Shown piece after piece: positions 8,465-16,260 of a stretch of 52,102 nucleotides of DNA; within the stretch, counting starts at the first letter, position 1; each line of letters begins with the position of its first letter. The notes under the pieces were generated by a model. That model ran no database searches, was not told where the DNA came from, and saw only the letters and a list, made by a program, of their open reading frames with translations. Origin of the DNA: Phycisphaerae bacterium (GTDB lineage Bacteria > Planctomycetota > Phycisphaerae > Sedimentisphaerales > Anaerobacaceae); the NCBI GenBank assembly GCA_021736645.1, contig JAIPFM010000193.1, forward strand, positions 1 to 52,102, given 5' to 3'. A program made the position numbers and the translations under genes.

Positions 8465-9083
8465 CCTTGTGGTGGACAATCTCAGGGGCTTTCTGGAGAA
8501 TCTTGTCTGCCAACCCATAGTCTATAGCCTCCTGTGCATTCAACCAGAGATTCCGATCGCAATCCTTTTCGATCTTGGCGAGGTCCTGGCCAGTGTGATG
8601 GTTAAATATCTCGTAGAGTCGATTTCTCAACCGGATAATCTCCTCTGCTTCGATCTGCAGATCTGAGGCCGGCCCTTGAAGCACGCCGGAGAGCAGGGGC
8701 TGATGCAGGAGCACGCGATTGTTCTGCAACAGAAAACGCTTGCCAGACGCCCCACCTGCCAACAGGACTGATCCCATGCTGGCTGCCTGGCCCACGCAGT
8801 AGGTGGCCACGTCGCAGCGCACAAACTGCATGGTGTCATAGATCGCCAGGCCGGCCGTGATGGCACCGCCTGGAGAATTGATGTAGAAATGAATATCACT
8901 CTTACTGTCTTCATTGCTGAGAAACAGCATCTGAGCCACAATCAAATTGGCAGCCGTATCATCGACCGGACCCCCGAGAAATATGATGCGGTCTTTGAGT
9001 AGACGCGAATAGATGTCGTAAGCGCGTTCTGTACGCCCACTCTGTTCAATGACTATTGGTACTAAATGCTGATTTACACTCAT
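8448..9083 (-). CDS. clpP: ATP-dependent Clp protease proteolytic subunit (second copy)
   Basis: ClpP forms the barrel-shaped serine peptidase that degrades proteins fed by ClpX or ClpA/C. The 211-residue product has the full triad: Ser102 in GQAASMGS, His127 in LLHQPL and Asp176 in DCDRN, plus FYINSPGG near residue 67. The ATG at 9083 follows GAGG by about seven bases. It lies 62 bp after a second clpP and downstream of tig on the same strand. The two copies differ clearly (this one has the standard Ser motif), so they may form a mixed ClpP1P2 complex, as known in several phyla with paired genes. Confidence 0.92.
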   Translation of the reverse strand: MSVNQHLVPIVIEQSGRTERAYDIYSRLLKDRIIFLGGPVDDTAANLIVAQMLFLSNEDSKSDIHFYINSPGGAITAGLAIYDTMQFVRCDVATYCVGQAASMGSVLLAGGASGKRFLLQNNRVLLHQPLLSGVLQGPASDLQIEAEEIIRLRNRLYEIFNHHTGQDLAKIEKDCDRNLWLNAQEAIDYGLADKILQKAPEIVHHKDDPGS

Positions 9084-9145
9084 TGTTATTCCTCAACTCG
9101 TCAGTAAAACATGATGCCAACAAAACCGGTATTCACACAAGGTGT

Positions 9146-9775
9146 TTATTTCTTGTCTTCCACATCCTCGTGCAGCACCTCATCGATCAGACCATACGCT
9201 TTGGCTTCGTCTGCAGTCATATAACGGTCTCTTTCAGTTTCTTCACGGATCTTCTCTTCAGGCTGCCCTGTATGCGTGGCCAGAATCTTATTGATCACAT
9301 CCTTGGCCTTGATAATCTCTGCAGCCTGAATCTTGATGTCAGCAGCCTGCCCAGTGACACCGCCCCATGGCTGATGCAGCATGATCTTGGCGTGAGGCAG
9401 CGAAAAGCGTTTTCCCTTTTCACCGGCAGCCAGGACCACTGCACCCCCGGATTGGGCGCGGCCAATGCAGTAGGTCGCAATTTGAGAACCAATAAACCGC
9501 ATGGTATCGTAAATCGCCATGGTGTCATCCACACTCCCGCCAGGTGAATTGATGTACAGACTGATCTCACTGCGCTTGAGGTTGTCCAGATACAGCAGCT
9601 TCATAATGACTTCTGCAGCCCTGGCATAGTTGATATCACCAATCAGAAATACAATCCGATTGTCCAGCATCATGTCATCCAGACTCATCTGGCGATAACG
9701 CTGATACTGACCACCGTACTGGTTGTAGACCTCTAGGTTGCCCATCACTTTACTCATTGAATGTTCCATAGTCAT
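9146..9775 (-). CDS. clpP: ATP-dependent Clp protease proteolytic subunit (first copy)
   Basis: The 209-residue paralogue keeps Ser109, His134 (MLHQPWGG) and Asp183 (ERDRYM), so it should be active. Its nucleophile motif is unusual: GRAQSGGAV instead of GQAASMGAV, with an Arg and a Gly in positions that are nearly constant in the family. It also has about 30 extra N-terminal residues (NQYGGQYQRYRQ) before the ClpP core, which may be a processed propeptide. The ATG at 9775 follows GAGG by eight bases, almost the same leader as the downstream copy. It is 62 bp after tig. Confidence 0.9.
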   Translation of the reverse strand: MTMEHSMSKVMGNLEVYNQYGGQYQRYRQMSLDDMMLDNRIVFLIGDINYARAAEVIMKLLYLDNLKRSEISLYINSPGGSVDDTMAIYDTMRFIGSQIATYCIGRAQSGGAVVLAAGEKGKRFSLPHAKIMLHQPWGGVTGQAADIKIQAAEIIKAKDVINKILATHTGQPEEKIREETERDRYMTADEAKAYGLIDEVLHEDVEDKK

Positions 9776-9837
9776 TCACGATTCCTCAATCTCAGTGCCC
9801 ATTACTTCCGTTTGGCTGTGGACTTCACAGGCTCAGG

Positions 9838-11289
9838 CTAGTCATTATCCTTGTCAGACGTCTTTGAGGATTTCTTCGTCGTTTTCTTGGCGCCAGTTTC
9901 CTTCTTTTTGGCCGTTTTCTTGGCTTTTTCTGGGGCGTCTTTGGCATCTATCTCGGTAATAGCGGCAGATTCCAGGAGCTTTTCAATACACTTGTTCTGA
10001 CGAATTTCCAGCCTGAACTGGCCCAGAGACCCATCACGAGCCATTTGCTCTTTCATACGCTCCGGACGCTGGCCCCGTTGAATGGCCAATTGAGCCACCT
10101 GGCCATTGACCTCCTCATCAGAGACCTGGACATCCAGTTTATCGCACACCTTGTCAATCACAAAGAAGGTCTTCAGTTGATCCTTGGCCTGATCTTCACT
10201 GCTGGCGCGCAGATTGGCCATCTCCTCTTCCATCTTCTCACGACTGAGGCCCTGCTGCATCATACGCACATATTGACGCTGCAGCACGGTGGACGCCTGA
10301 TCAGCCACCACATCCAGAGGCAGATCAAAACTGGTGTTCTGCAGGAGGTAGGCATAGATCTGCTCTGCCATTTCGCTGCGTGCCTGGGCTTCCAAACGAC
10401 TGTCCAGCATGGTTTGGATGCTGTCGCGCAGATCCTCTTCTGTTGCAGCACCAAAACGTTCCAGGAAGGCCGCATCAATCTCCGTGGGTTTGAGCCATTT
10501 CACTTCCTTCACGTCCACACTAATCTCGGCCTTCTTGCCTCGATATTCCTCATTGAAATAGGTTTTCGGAACTTCCACGGTGATCAGCTTGGACTCGCCA
10601 GCCTTCATACCGACCAGTTCCTCATCCAGTTTTTCCACGGGAATAGAGCCAATATAGCCATGCGCACGCACTGAAATATCGGTGTTGTCCAGCTTTTCCG
10701 ACTCATCCACGTCTTCCAGCTTGATCGACACATCCGCCAGTATCCGGTCATCCACCTCACAGGCTGCCCCCTCTTCACGAGGAGCCCATATCCCTGAATA
10801 CTTGCGCAGCTGATCCAACTCCTCATTGACCTGCTCTTCTGCCACTTCCAGCCGGGCCTTGTTCACAGGGATGCCCTCAAGCGCGGGCAGGTCAAATTCA
10901 GGCCACACTTCCACTTCAAACTCGAATGTCATGGGCCCCTGCGCAGGCAACTCAATGGTCTCGTGATCCACAGCAGGTTCACCGAAGATATTGAGCTTGT
11001 TGTCTTTAATGGCGGCATCACTGGCCTCTGCCAGGAGCTGCAACTTGATCTGCTCTGTGGTTTCCTTGCCAAACCGTTTCTCCAGAAGCCTCCGAGGGGC
11101 CCTTCCAGGTCTGAAACCGGGCAGCACCGCGTCTTTCTGGAGTGTCTTATACTGCTGGTCCGTGGCCGTCTTGATGACCTCTTCAGGGACCTCGATATGG
11201 ACTTTCTTCTTACAGGGTCCGATGTCTTCAATGGTGACCACATTCAGTGGTGCGTTAGCTTCTTGTTCCGGTTCTTGATCTTGACCCAT
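9838..11289 (-). CDS. tig: Trigger factor, ribosome-bound chaperone and peptidyl-prolyl isomerase
   Basis: Trigger factor binds the ribosome exit tunnel and helps nascent chains fold. The 483-residue protein has the N-terminal ribosome-binding domain with the signature GFRPGRAPRRLLEKRFG (about residues 58-74), then a PPIase-like middle region (about 160-255) and the long helical C-terminal chaperone domain. It ends in a Lys-rich tail (KKTAKKKETGAKKTTKK, about residues 450-475) not found in E. coli Tig. The start is ATG 11289, seven bases after GGAG; a GTG two codons upstream is too near. It leads the tig-clpP-clpP-lipoprotein operon, a chaperone/protease grouping common in bacteria. Confidence 0.93.
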   Translation of the reverse strand: MGQDQEPEQEANAPLNVVTIEDIGPCKKKVHIEVPEEVIKTATDQQYKTLQKDAVLPGFRPGRAPRRLLEKRFGKETTEQIKLQLLAEASDAAIKDNKLNIFGEPAVDHETIELPAQGPMTFEFEVEVWPEFDLPALEGIPVNKARLEVAEEQVNEELDQLRKYSGIWAPREEGAACEVDDRILADVSIKLEDVDESEKLDNTDISVRAHGYIGSIPVEKLDEELVGMKAGESKLITVEVPKTYFNEEYRGKKAEISVDVKEVKWLKPTEIDAAFLERFGAATEEDLRDSIQTMLDSRLEAQARSEMAEQIYAYLLQNTSFDLPLDVVADQASTVLQRQYVRMMQQGLSREKMEEEMANLRASSEDQAKDQLKTFFVIDKVCDKLDVQVSDEEVNGQVAQLAIQRGQRPERMKEQMARDGSLGQFRLEIRQNKCIEKLLESAAITEIDAKDAPEKAKKTAKKKETGAKKTTKKSSKTSDKDND

Positions 11290-11318
11290 CTTCACACTCC
11301 TAAATTCAGTGTTAATTC

Positions 11319-11357
11319 AAAAAAAAATGGCCTTTGGGATCAGTCATCCCTTGGCCA
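11319..11357 (-). terminator. Intrinsic terminator between tRNA-Gly and tig
   Basis: Minus strand: a two-part stem, TGGCC then GGGAT paired with ATCCC then GGCCA, separated by small A-rich bulges (AA/AAA), with a 5-base loop and nine T residues (11319-11327). It lies 30 bp before the tig ATG and about 145 bp after tRNA-Gly. It either ends the tRNA transcript or attenuates tig. Confidence 0.88.
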
Positions 11358-11501
11358 GGCTTTCAATTCAATGCTTGAAAAAGCACATTCCAAACATATC
11401 GCAGACCAACGCCAAACTACTCTACCGAGCCGGTATCTCTGTCGATACTATTTCAATTTAATAAGAGCATCATACTCATTCGCCCCATCCGTGGGGAAAA
11501 A

Positions 11502-11573
11502 AGCGGGTGATGAGATTCGAACCCACGACATTCACGTTGGCAACGTGACGCTCTACCACTGAGCTACACCCGC
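11502..11573 (-). tRNA. tRNA-Gly(GCC)
   Basis: The minus strand folds into a full cloverleaf: acceptor GCGGGTG/CACCCGC, D arm GCTC-AGTGGTA-GAGC, anticodon loop TTGCCAA with anticodon GCC (11539-11541), and T arm with GGTTCGAATC. The discriminator is U and CCA is not encoded. No intron. Confidence 0.96.
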
Positions 11574-11591
11574 GTCGATTACAAAGCACAG

Positions 11592-11619
11592 AGTATATAA
11601 CCAATTTTTCTTTTGGCAA
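11592..11619 (-). promoter_or_regulatory. tRNA-Gly promoter
   Basis: On the minus strand TTGCCA (11614-11619) and TATACT (11592-11597) are spaced by 16 bp and sit about 19 bp upstream of the tRNA 5' end, the usual place for a tRNA promoter. Confidence 0.65.
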
Positions 11620-11705
11620 GCGGTTTTTCAAAAATAACAACGATTACACACGAAAAACCACACATCAACTTCGTAATACGCCTGTTTGAGCGACTCGGCA
11701 AACGC

Positions 11706-14234
11706 CTAATGGACAGAAACCGTGGCCTGCCCTGTGAAGCTCTGCCCTGATTTGAGCGAACCGGTGACCGTGATATTGACGGTCTCCTGGCCTGGGTTCA
11801 GTGCCTGCAGTACTGGCTGACGATCGAAGAAACCCTTCACCGTCAACTTGCCATCAGCGCCAACATACATGTAATAGATTGTCGTAACGCCCTGCGTGCT
11901 GTCTTTGTGGTACGCTGTGGATGGGCCCGGTGTCAGAATCAAAGGCTGTGCCGTGTTAATATCCGTCAGTTTGACATGAGCGGGAAGCTTCATGACTGCC
12001 ATGATATCATCAGCATGACTGGAACTCAGCAGCGGACCGGTATAATAGAGATCCAGCGTAGTCTGCACCATCCCCGTGCCCGGCTTAAACACGCTCACCT
12101 GTACTGAGCTGCTCGACGCAGGGGCCCCGTTTGCCATGGCGATCACTGAATTGGTGAGCACCGTGTTTCCGGGCAGTGAGTCGGCCACCAAGAATGTCAA
12201 CTCAATATGCATGCCTTGTCCGGGTCCCAGATAAGGCCGCTCCAAGGTGAATGTCCTTGAGAGCGAATCATACACGCCATTGGCATCACCGGCACTGACA
12301 AACTGTAATCCCTCGGGTACAGAATCAATGATAATGAGATTCTCCGCGGGGTACATGGGATCACTGTTATTCACATCAATGACATAGGTCAACGCGCCGC
12401 CAGAAGCCACCTGATTGGTCACGGGATTGAAATCCGATGTGTTCTTTATTCCAAGATTCACAGCCAGAGCGTCAAACTTGACCACAATCTCAGCCGTGGT
12501 TGTCACTGTGGAAGTTTCACTGCCGCCCACAAGGACTTCATTTGAAATCAATTGACCTGGGGGCACGTTATCCTTGATGCGCACCGTGATATCAAAGCAA
12601 TCCAGGTAATTCGGCTCAATCGAGTTAAATGCCCAGGAATAACTATGAGAATCAGAGTCATAATGGCTGATCAATCCAGCCTGTTCAGCGCTCACAAAGT
12701 CGACATAATCCGACAATTGATCGATCAAGAGCACGTTGGTCACTGGATTATTGTTTGTCAAATTACTCAGGCATATCTGATAGGTTACATAAGAACCAGC
12801 CCCCACATAAATGGTATCTCCTACGGTGAGGTAGTTGGGGTCCATCACCACATGCTTGGTCAGCTCAAAGGGGCTATAGCCGACTTCTACATCAACACTC
12901 GCGCCTGACTGAGCCGTTTCATTGCTGTCCACGGCCACGGCATTGGTAATCACCGTGCCATACAGCACTTCATGTTTGACCTGTGCCACAATCTTGAAGC
13001 ACTGCGTGGAATTCGGTTCCAGTATTGGATTATGGTAATAGTACGTGCGGCTCAGTTGATCAAACACACCCAGGGCATTACCAAGGCTCTCTGCCCGGAC
13101 AAAACTCAGTTCTTCGGGAAGGGGATCCGTTAAGATAATGTCAGTTACAGGGAAAAAATTGTTGTTCGTCATGCACACCTGGTACGTAATATCTGCACCA
13201 GGCACCGCGATATACTGGCCATCGCTCTGAGCGGTTCCGGACACGGGTGTGATGGTCATGTTGAGAGGGTTATACCCCACTGAAGTACTCGGAACAAACA
13301 ACTCAAGCGCATCCCCGGACAGCGTCATCGTCTGAACAGTACTCAAACCCGAGTTGTAGACCTTGATGGTCCTCGTTGAGGTGTGAATATCTCCAATCAA
13401 GGCGTACACCAGTGACGTGGCATTGTCTACACACAATGACAGGACTATTTGATCCCCGCTGGCCACAATCATGGGTGTCTGAGCATTCGTCGTCAAATTA
13501 TACTTGGTGATGATGGCCCCTGCCGCGGTCTGACCACCTGCATAGAGGATATGATTTCTGGCATCCACACTCAATGCCTGGGCTTCGTAGGCCAATTCAA
13601 GATTTCCGACCTGCTGCCAATCTTCTCGATTGAGCGCTGTACTGAGGACTTGAATGCCATTTCCCCTCGAAGCCACATAGACCAATTCCTGATCCGCATC
13701 ATAGGCAATCGCCCCTGCATTGGGTTTGCTCAGCGGGACTTCTGAGGGCCCGTAGCCAATGTTGTGCAATGCCTGCAATTCTGGCACCCATTTGTGAATA
13801 ATCAAACGATTCTTGCCTTCGTCGGTTGTATAGACACGTGCGCGTTCCACATCATAGACCATACCTCCGGCATACATATCCATAGGTACCATGTACATGA
13901 ACTTCTTCCATGCCAATGTCTTGCTGTCCATGATGCCGGCATTGTGGAGGGAGGTGAAGGTAATAAACAGGGTATCCGTATCAGCATCTACGCCCAATCC
14001 ATTAATACCGTCGCCCCCACCGTTGGGAAAAGTGGTGGTTGTCTGGAGTGCAAGTTTTCCATCCGGCTGTACATCATAGACCCATAACTTGTCAATCTCG
14101 ATATTCCCTGAATTGCCCGCCACATACAGACTTTTGGCGGAACCCACAGAAGTCACCAGAGTGAGACAGCACACCACAACCCGCATAAAAGAACTCAAAC
14201 GGTCATTTTTTGTAAATATTGCTTGTTTTTTCAT
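11706..14234 (-). CDS. Secreted beta-propeller protein with DUF11-type repeats
   Basis: The 842-residue product has a signal peptide (basic start, hydrophobic VVVCCLTLVTSVGSA). Residues about 35-310 look like a beta-propeller: repeated YVAG, YAGG and VYALIG blades reporting on stored values. From about 325 to 710 there are three copies of a DUF11-like Ig fold. Each has the pattern YxVxxxN, then DxLPEELSFV-type or DSVPEGLQFVSA blocks, then a Ser-Thr-rich linker. The last 130 residues form another beta domain. There is no sortase or PEP-CTERM tail. It is probably a surface or periplasmic protein; a precise role cannot be given. AAGGA lies five bases before the ATG. A strong promoter at 14422-14450 leaves a leader of about 180 nt. 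Confidence 0.8.
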   Translation of the reverse strand: MKKQAIFTKNDRLSSFMRVVVCCLTLVTSVGSAKSLYVAGNSGNIEIDKLWVYDVQPDGKLALQTTTTFPNGGGDGINGLGVDADTDTLFITFTSLHNAGIMDSKTLAWKKFMYMVPMDMYAGGMVYDVERARVYTTDEGKNRLIIHKWVPELQALHNIGYGPSEVPLSKPNAGAIAYDADQELVYVASRGNGIQVLSTALNREDWQQVGNLELAYEAQALSVDARNHILYAGGQTAAGAIITKYNLTTNAQTPMIVASGDQIVLSLCVDNATSLVYALIGDIHTSTRTIKVYNSGLSTVQTMTLSGDALELFVPSTSVGYNPLNMTITPVSGTAQSDGQYIAVPGADITYQVCMTNNNFFPVTDIILTDPLPEELSFVRAESLGNALGVFDQLSRTYYYHNPILEPNSTQCFKIVAQVKHEVLYGTVITNAVAVDSNETAQSGASVDVEVGYSPFELTKHVVMDPNYLTVGDTIYVGAGSYVTYQICLSNLTNNNPVTNVLLIDQLSDYVDFVSAEQAGLISHYDSDSHSYSWAFNSIEPNYLDCFDITVRIKDNVPPGQLISNEVLVGGSETSTVTTTAEIVVKFDALAVNLGIKNTSDFNPVTNQVASGGALTYVIDVNNSDPMYPAENLIIIDSVPEGLQFVSAGDANGVYDSLSRTFTLERPYLGPGQGMHIELTFLVADSLPGNTVLTNSVIAMANGAPASSSSVQVSVFKPGTGMVQTTLDLYYTGPLLSSSHADDIMAVMKLPAHVKLTDINTAQPLILTPGPSTAYHKDSTQGVTTIYYMYVGADGKLTVKGFFDRQPVLQALNPGQETVNITVTGSLKSGQSFTGQATVSVH

Positions 14235-14355
14235 AATGATCCTTATCCCTGGCTTTAATACATTGATTTGGGATTAGCTTTCCGTAATCTAGTGTCGACC
14301 ATCCTGGCCACCAAATAGACTAACTCTTTCAAGAATAATCCTCTGCTTGGGATGG

Positions 14356-14382
14356 AAAAAAGCGAAGAAGGCAGCCATCTTC
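14356..14382 (-). terminator. Possible attenuator hairpin in the 5' leader
   Basis: Within the leader of the propeller/DUF11 gene the minus strand has GAAGATGGCTGCCTTCTTC (14364-14382), a short stem with one T-T mismatch, followed by GC and six T residues (14356-14361). It lies about 40 nt after the predicted transcription start. It may cause premature termination; the stem is modest, so confidence is limited. Confidence 0.4.
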
Positions 14383-14421
14383 CACAGCCACATCTCCGTT
14401 AAGACCCAAAAACACTGATAA

Positions 14422-14450
14422 ATTGTAGTAAAAACGGACCAAACTGTCAA
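14422..14450 (-). promoter_or_regulatory. Strong sigma-70-like promoter for the propeller/DUF11 gene
   Basis: Minus strand: perfect -35 TTGACA (14445-14450), 17-bp spacer, and -10 TACAAT (14422-14427, five of six). The start would be near 14415, about 180 nt before the ATG at 14234. Confidence 0.8.
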
Positions 14451-14624
14451 GTTTAACATTTATTTAGATTGATTACTTACCCCTCTTAACATATATGTCG
14501 AAAGAAGTACCGTACAATTGGCGCAGTAGCGTTCACAAATAGGAATGACCTTTGATTTTGACAGAACGCCACAAACTACACTGCTAAATCAGTAAAAAAT
14601 CATATATAGAGAAAGGAAGTTGAC

Positions 14625-15479
14625 ATGAAAGCGAGAATACAAAGAGCCGCTGTGATACTGATGATTGGATTCTCAAGCTATGCATCCGCCCTCTCCCCCA
14701 TTGGCCCGGCCCAAGCTCTCCTTGGAGAGGATCAATGGGGCGTTGGCATGAATGTGGGATACCAGAGCATGGATCTTGTGGCAGATGGGACTTTTTATGA
14801 GTACCCGCCGTCACCCGCAGGCACACGAGAAACCCCGGACAAAATTGCACTGAAGGACGTTGAGTCCATATCCTCTTTCGTTCAGATCGGTCTTGGCCTG
14901 TCTCCCGAATGGGATATTTACGGGTGCATTGGTGCTTCAGAAGCTCAAGGTGATGCCACTGTGAAAAGTGCCTCGTCCGCGGCTGGCCAGGCATTTGGAG
15001 ATGGCGAACAGTTTGACCTGAACGGAAGCCACAGCCTGGCCTGGGGTTTTGGAACGCGTTTCACGCTCAAGGACTGTGATACGGTAAAATGGGGCGGCAT
15101 GGCCCAGATGACCTGGCAAAAGCCAAAGGGCAATTCTGCCTGGACAGCCAAGAACGATCCCGGTTACCGTGTTGACGGCACCTGGGAAATGGATTATTGG
15201 GAACTGATCGTCGCTGTAGGGCCCACGTTTGTCTATGACAATGTCCAATTCTACGGTGGCCCCTTCCTGCATATGGTTAGAGGCGACCTGGACTTTGCAG
15301 GCAGCACAACTGACACAAGTCGCGCTTCAACCAGCCAGAACCTCAAGGAAGAAGCCCTGGTGGGCGCCTATGCGGGAATGCAATTTGATCTGTGCAGAAG
15401 ACAACTCTTCTACGTGGATGGCCAGTTTACCGGCAATGCCTGGGGCATCGGCCTGGGAGCCATCCTGCGTATGGAATAA
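14625..15479 (+). CDS. Outer-membrane beta-barrel protein
   Basis: The 284-residue product has a signal peptide ending ASA near residue 22. It then has many alternating amphipathic strands with Gly and aromatic residues (GVGMNVGYQSMDL, AWGFGTRFTL, WGIGLGAILRM), the look of a small outer-membrane barrel. A polar, low-complexity segment (GDATVKSASSAAGQAFGDG) probably forms a loop. I do not recognise a named family; a porin-like or structural role is inferred only from the barrel pattern. GGAAG stands six bases before the ATG. It is a single gene, followed by a terminator at 15532-15564. Confidence 0.7.
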   Translation: MKARIQRAAVILMIGFSSYASALSPIGPAQALLGEDQWGVGMNVGYQSMDLVADGTFYEYPPSPAGTRETPDKIALKDVESISSFVQIGLGLSPEWDIYGCIGASEAQGDATVKSASSAAGQAFGDGEQFDLNGSHSLAWGFGTRFTLKDCDTVKWGGMAQMTWQKPKGNSAWTAKNDPGYRVDGTWEMDYWELIVAVGPTFVYDNVQFYGGPFLHMVRGDLDFAGSTTDTSRASTSQNLKEEALVGAYAGMQFDLCRRQLFYVDGQFTGNAWGIGLGAILRME

Positions 15480-15531
15480 TTCGACGAATGCATGCGTCTC
15501 TTCAGGGAGGCGTCCATAGCCAGATGACATG

Positions 15532-15564
15532 AGGGCTGCAACTCTTTGAATTGCAGCCCTTTAC
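15532..15564 (+). terminator. Terminator after the outer-membrane barrel gene
   Basis: A perfect 10-bp stem AGGGCTGCAA / TTGCAGCCCT (15532-15541 and 15551-15560) with a 9-base loop is followed by TTACTTA. The T tract is weak, so it may be inefficient or partly Rho-dependent. Confidence 0.7.
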
Positions 15565-15588
15565 TTATGGTTTCGTGCGCCCCAGATC

Positions 15589-15617
15589 TTGACAACGGTA
15601 CCCAAGTCGGCGATACT
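15589..15617 (+). promoter_or_regulatory. efp-secA promoter
   Basis: TTGACA (15589-15594) and GATACT (15612-15617) are spaced by 17 bp, about 48 bp before the efp ATG. The -35 is perfect and the -10 is four of six. Confidence 0.65.
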
Positions 15618-15664
15618 GATCTACTTGTTTTAATAGAAAAGAACTGACTTTATTGGAGCGCATC

Positions 15665-16225
15665 ATGAAAGCATCGGAAATGAAAAAGGGCCAGACCGTG
15701 ATTGTGGACGGCAAGCTCTATGCCATTGTGGATTACCAGCACGTCAAGCTCGGCAAGGGCGGCGCTGTTTTTCAGACCAAAATCAAGGGTCTGGAAGATG
15801 GTTTAACCCAGAATATCCGTCTCAGATCTGAAGAAATCATTGAAGAGGCCTACCTGGACAAACGCACCTATGAATACCTGTATTCAGCGGGTGATGAACA
15901 CATCCTCATGGATTGCGAAAACTATGACCAGATCTCCCTGGACGATGATGCGTTTGGAGACGGTCCCAAGTATCTCAAACCCAACACACAACTCCAGGTA
16001 AGCATGTACAACGGCAAGCCCGTGGTGGTCACCCTGCCCAATGCGGTCGACCTGGTGGTCACAGACACAGCCCCGGAAATCAAGGGGGCCACTGCCACAA
16101 ACCAATACAAACCAGCCACCATGGAAACCGGTCTGGTCATTCAGGTGCCGCCGTTCATCAAACTGGGTGAGCTGCTTCGCGTGGACACCCGCACCGGCGA
16201 ATACGTCACACGCGTCAAGGAATAA
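15665..16225 (+). CDS. efp: Translation elongation factor P
   Basis: EF-P enters the E site and rescues ribosomes stalled on proline runs. The 186-residue protein has three beta domains: KOW-like domain I, then OB domains with ITLPN-like [12 protein letters not shown] and a C-terminal signature region [21 protein letters not shown] (split by position 160-180). The loop tip is KLGKGGA with Lys31 where the modified Lys normally sits; the usual Pro before GKG is Leu here. The start is ATG 15665, six bases after TTGGAG; the TTG at 15653 lies inside that site. secA follows 35 bp later, so they may share a transcript. Confidence 0.95.
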   Translation: MKASEMKKGQTVIVDGKLYAIVDYQHVKLGKGGAVFQTKIKGLEDGLTQNIRLRSEEIIEEAYLDKRTYEYLYSAGDEHILMDCENYDQISLDDDAFGDGPKYLKPNTQLQVSMYNGKPVVVTLPNAVDLVVTDTAPEIKGATATNQYKPATMETGLVIQVPPFIKLGELLRVDTRTGEYVTRVKE

Positions 16226-16260
16226 GACGAGAAAACGGATTTAAATCGGGCAGAGATTTC

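Noticed and set aside
11481-11500. Hairpin CCCCA-TCCG-TGGGG next to tRNA-Gly
   Set aside because: On the minus strand no T run follows the stem, and the T run precedes it, so it is not a terminator in the direction of tRNA transcription.
10963-11562. 199-codon open frame on the plus strand over tig and tRNA-Gly
   Set aside because: Its end (GDEIRTHDIHVGNVTLYH) is a classic false translation of tRNA-Gly, and the rest is antisense to tig.
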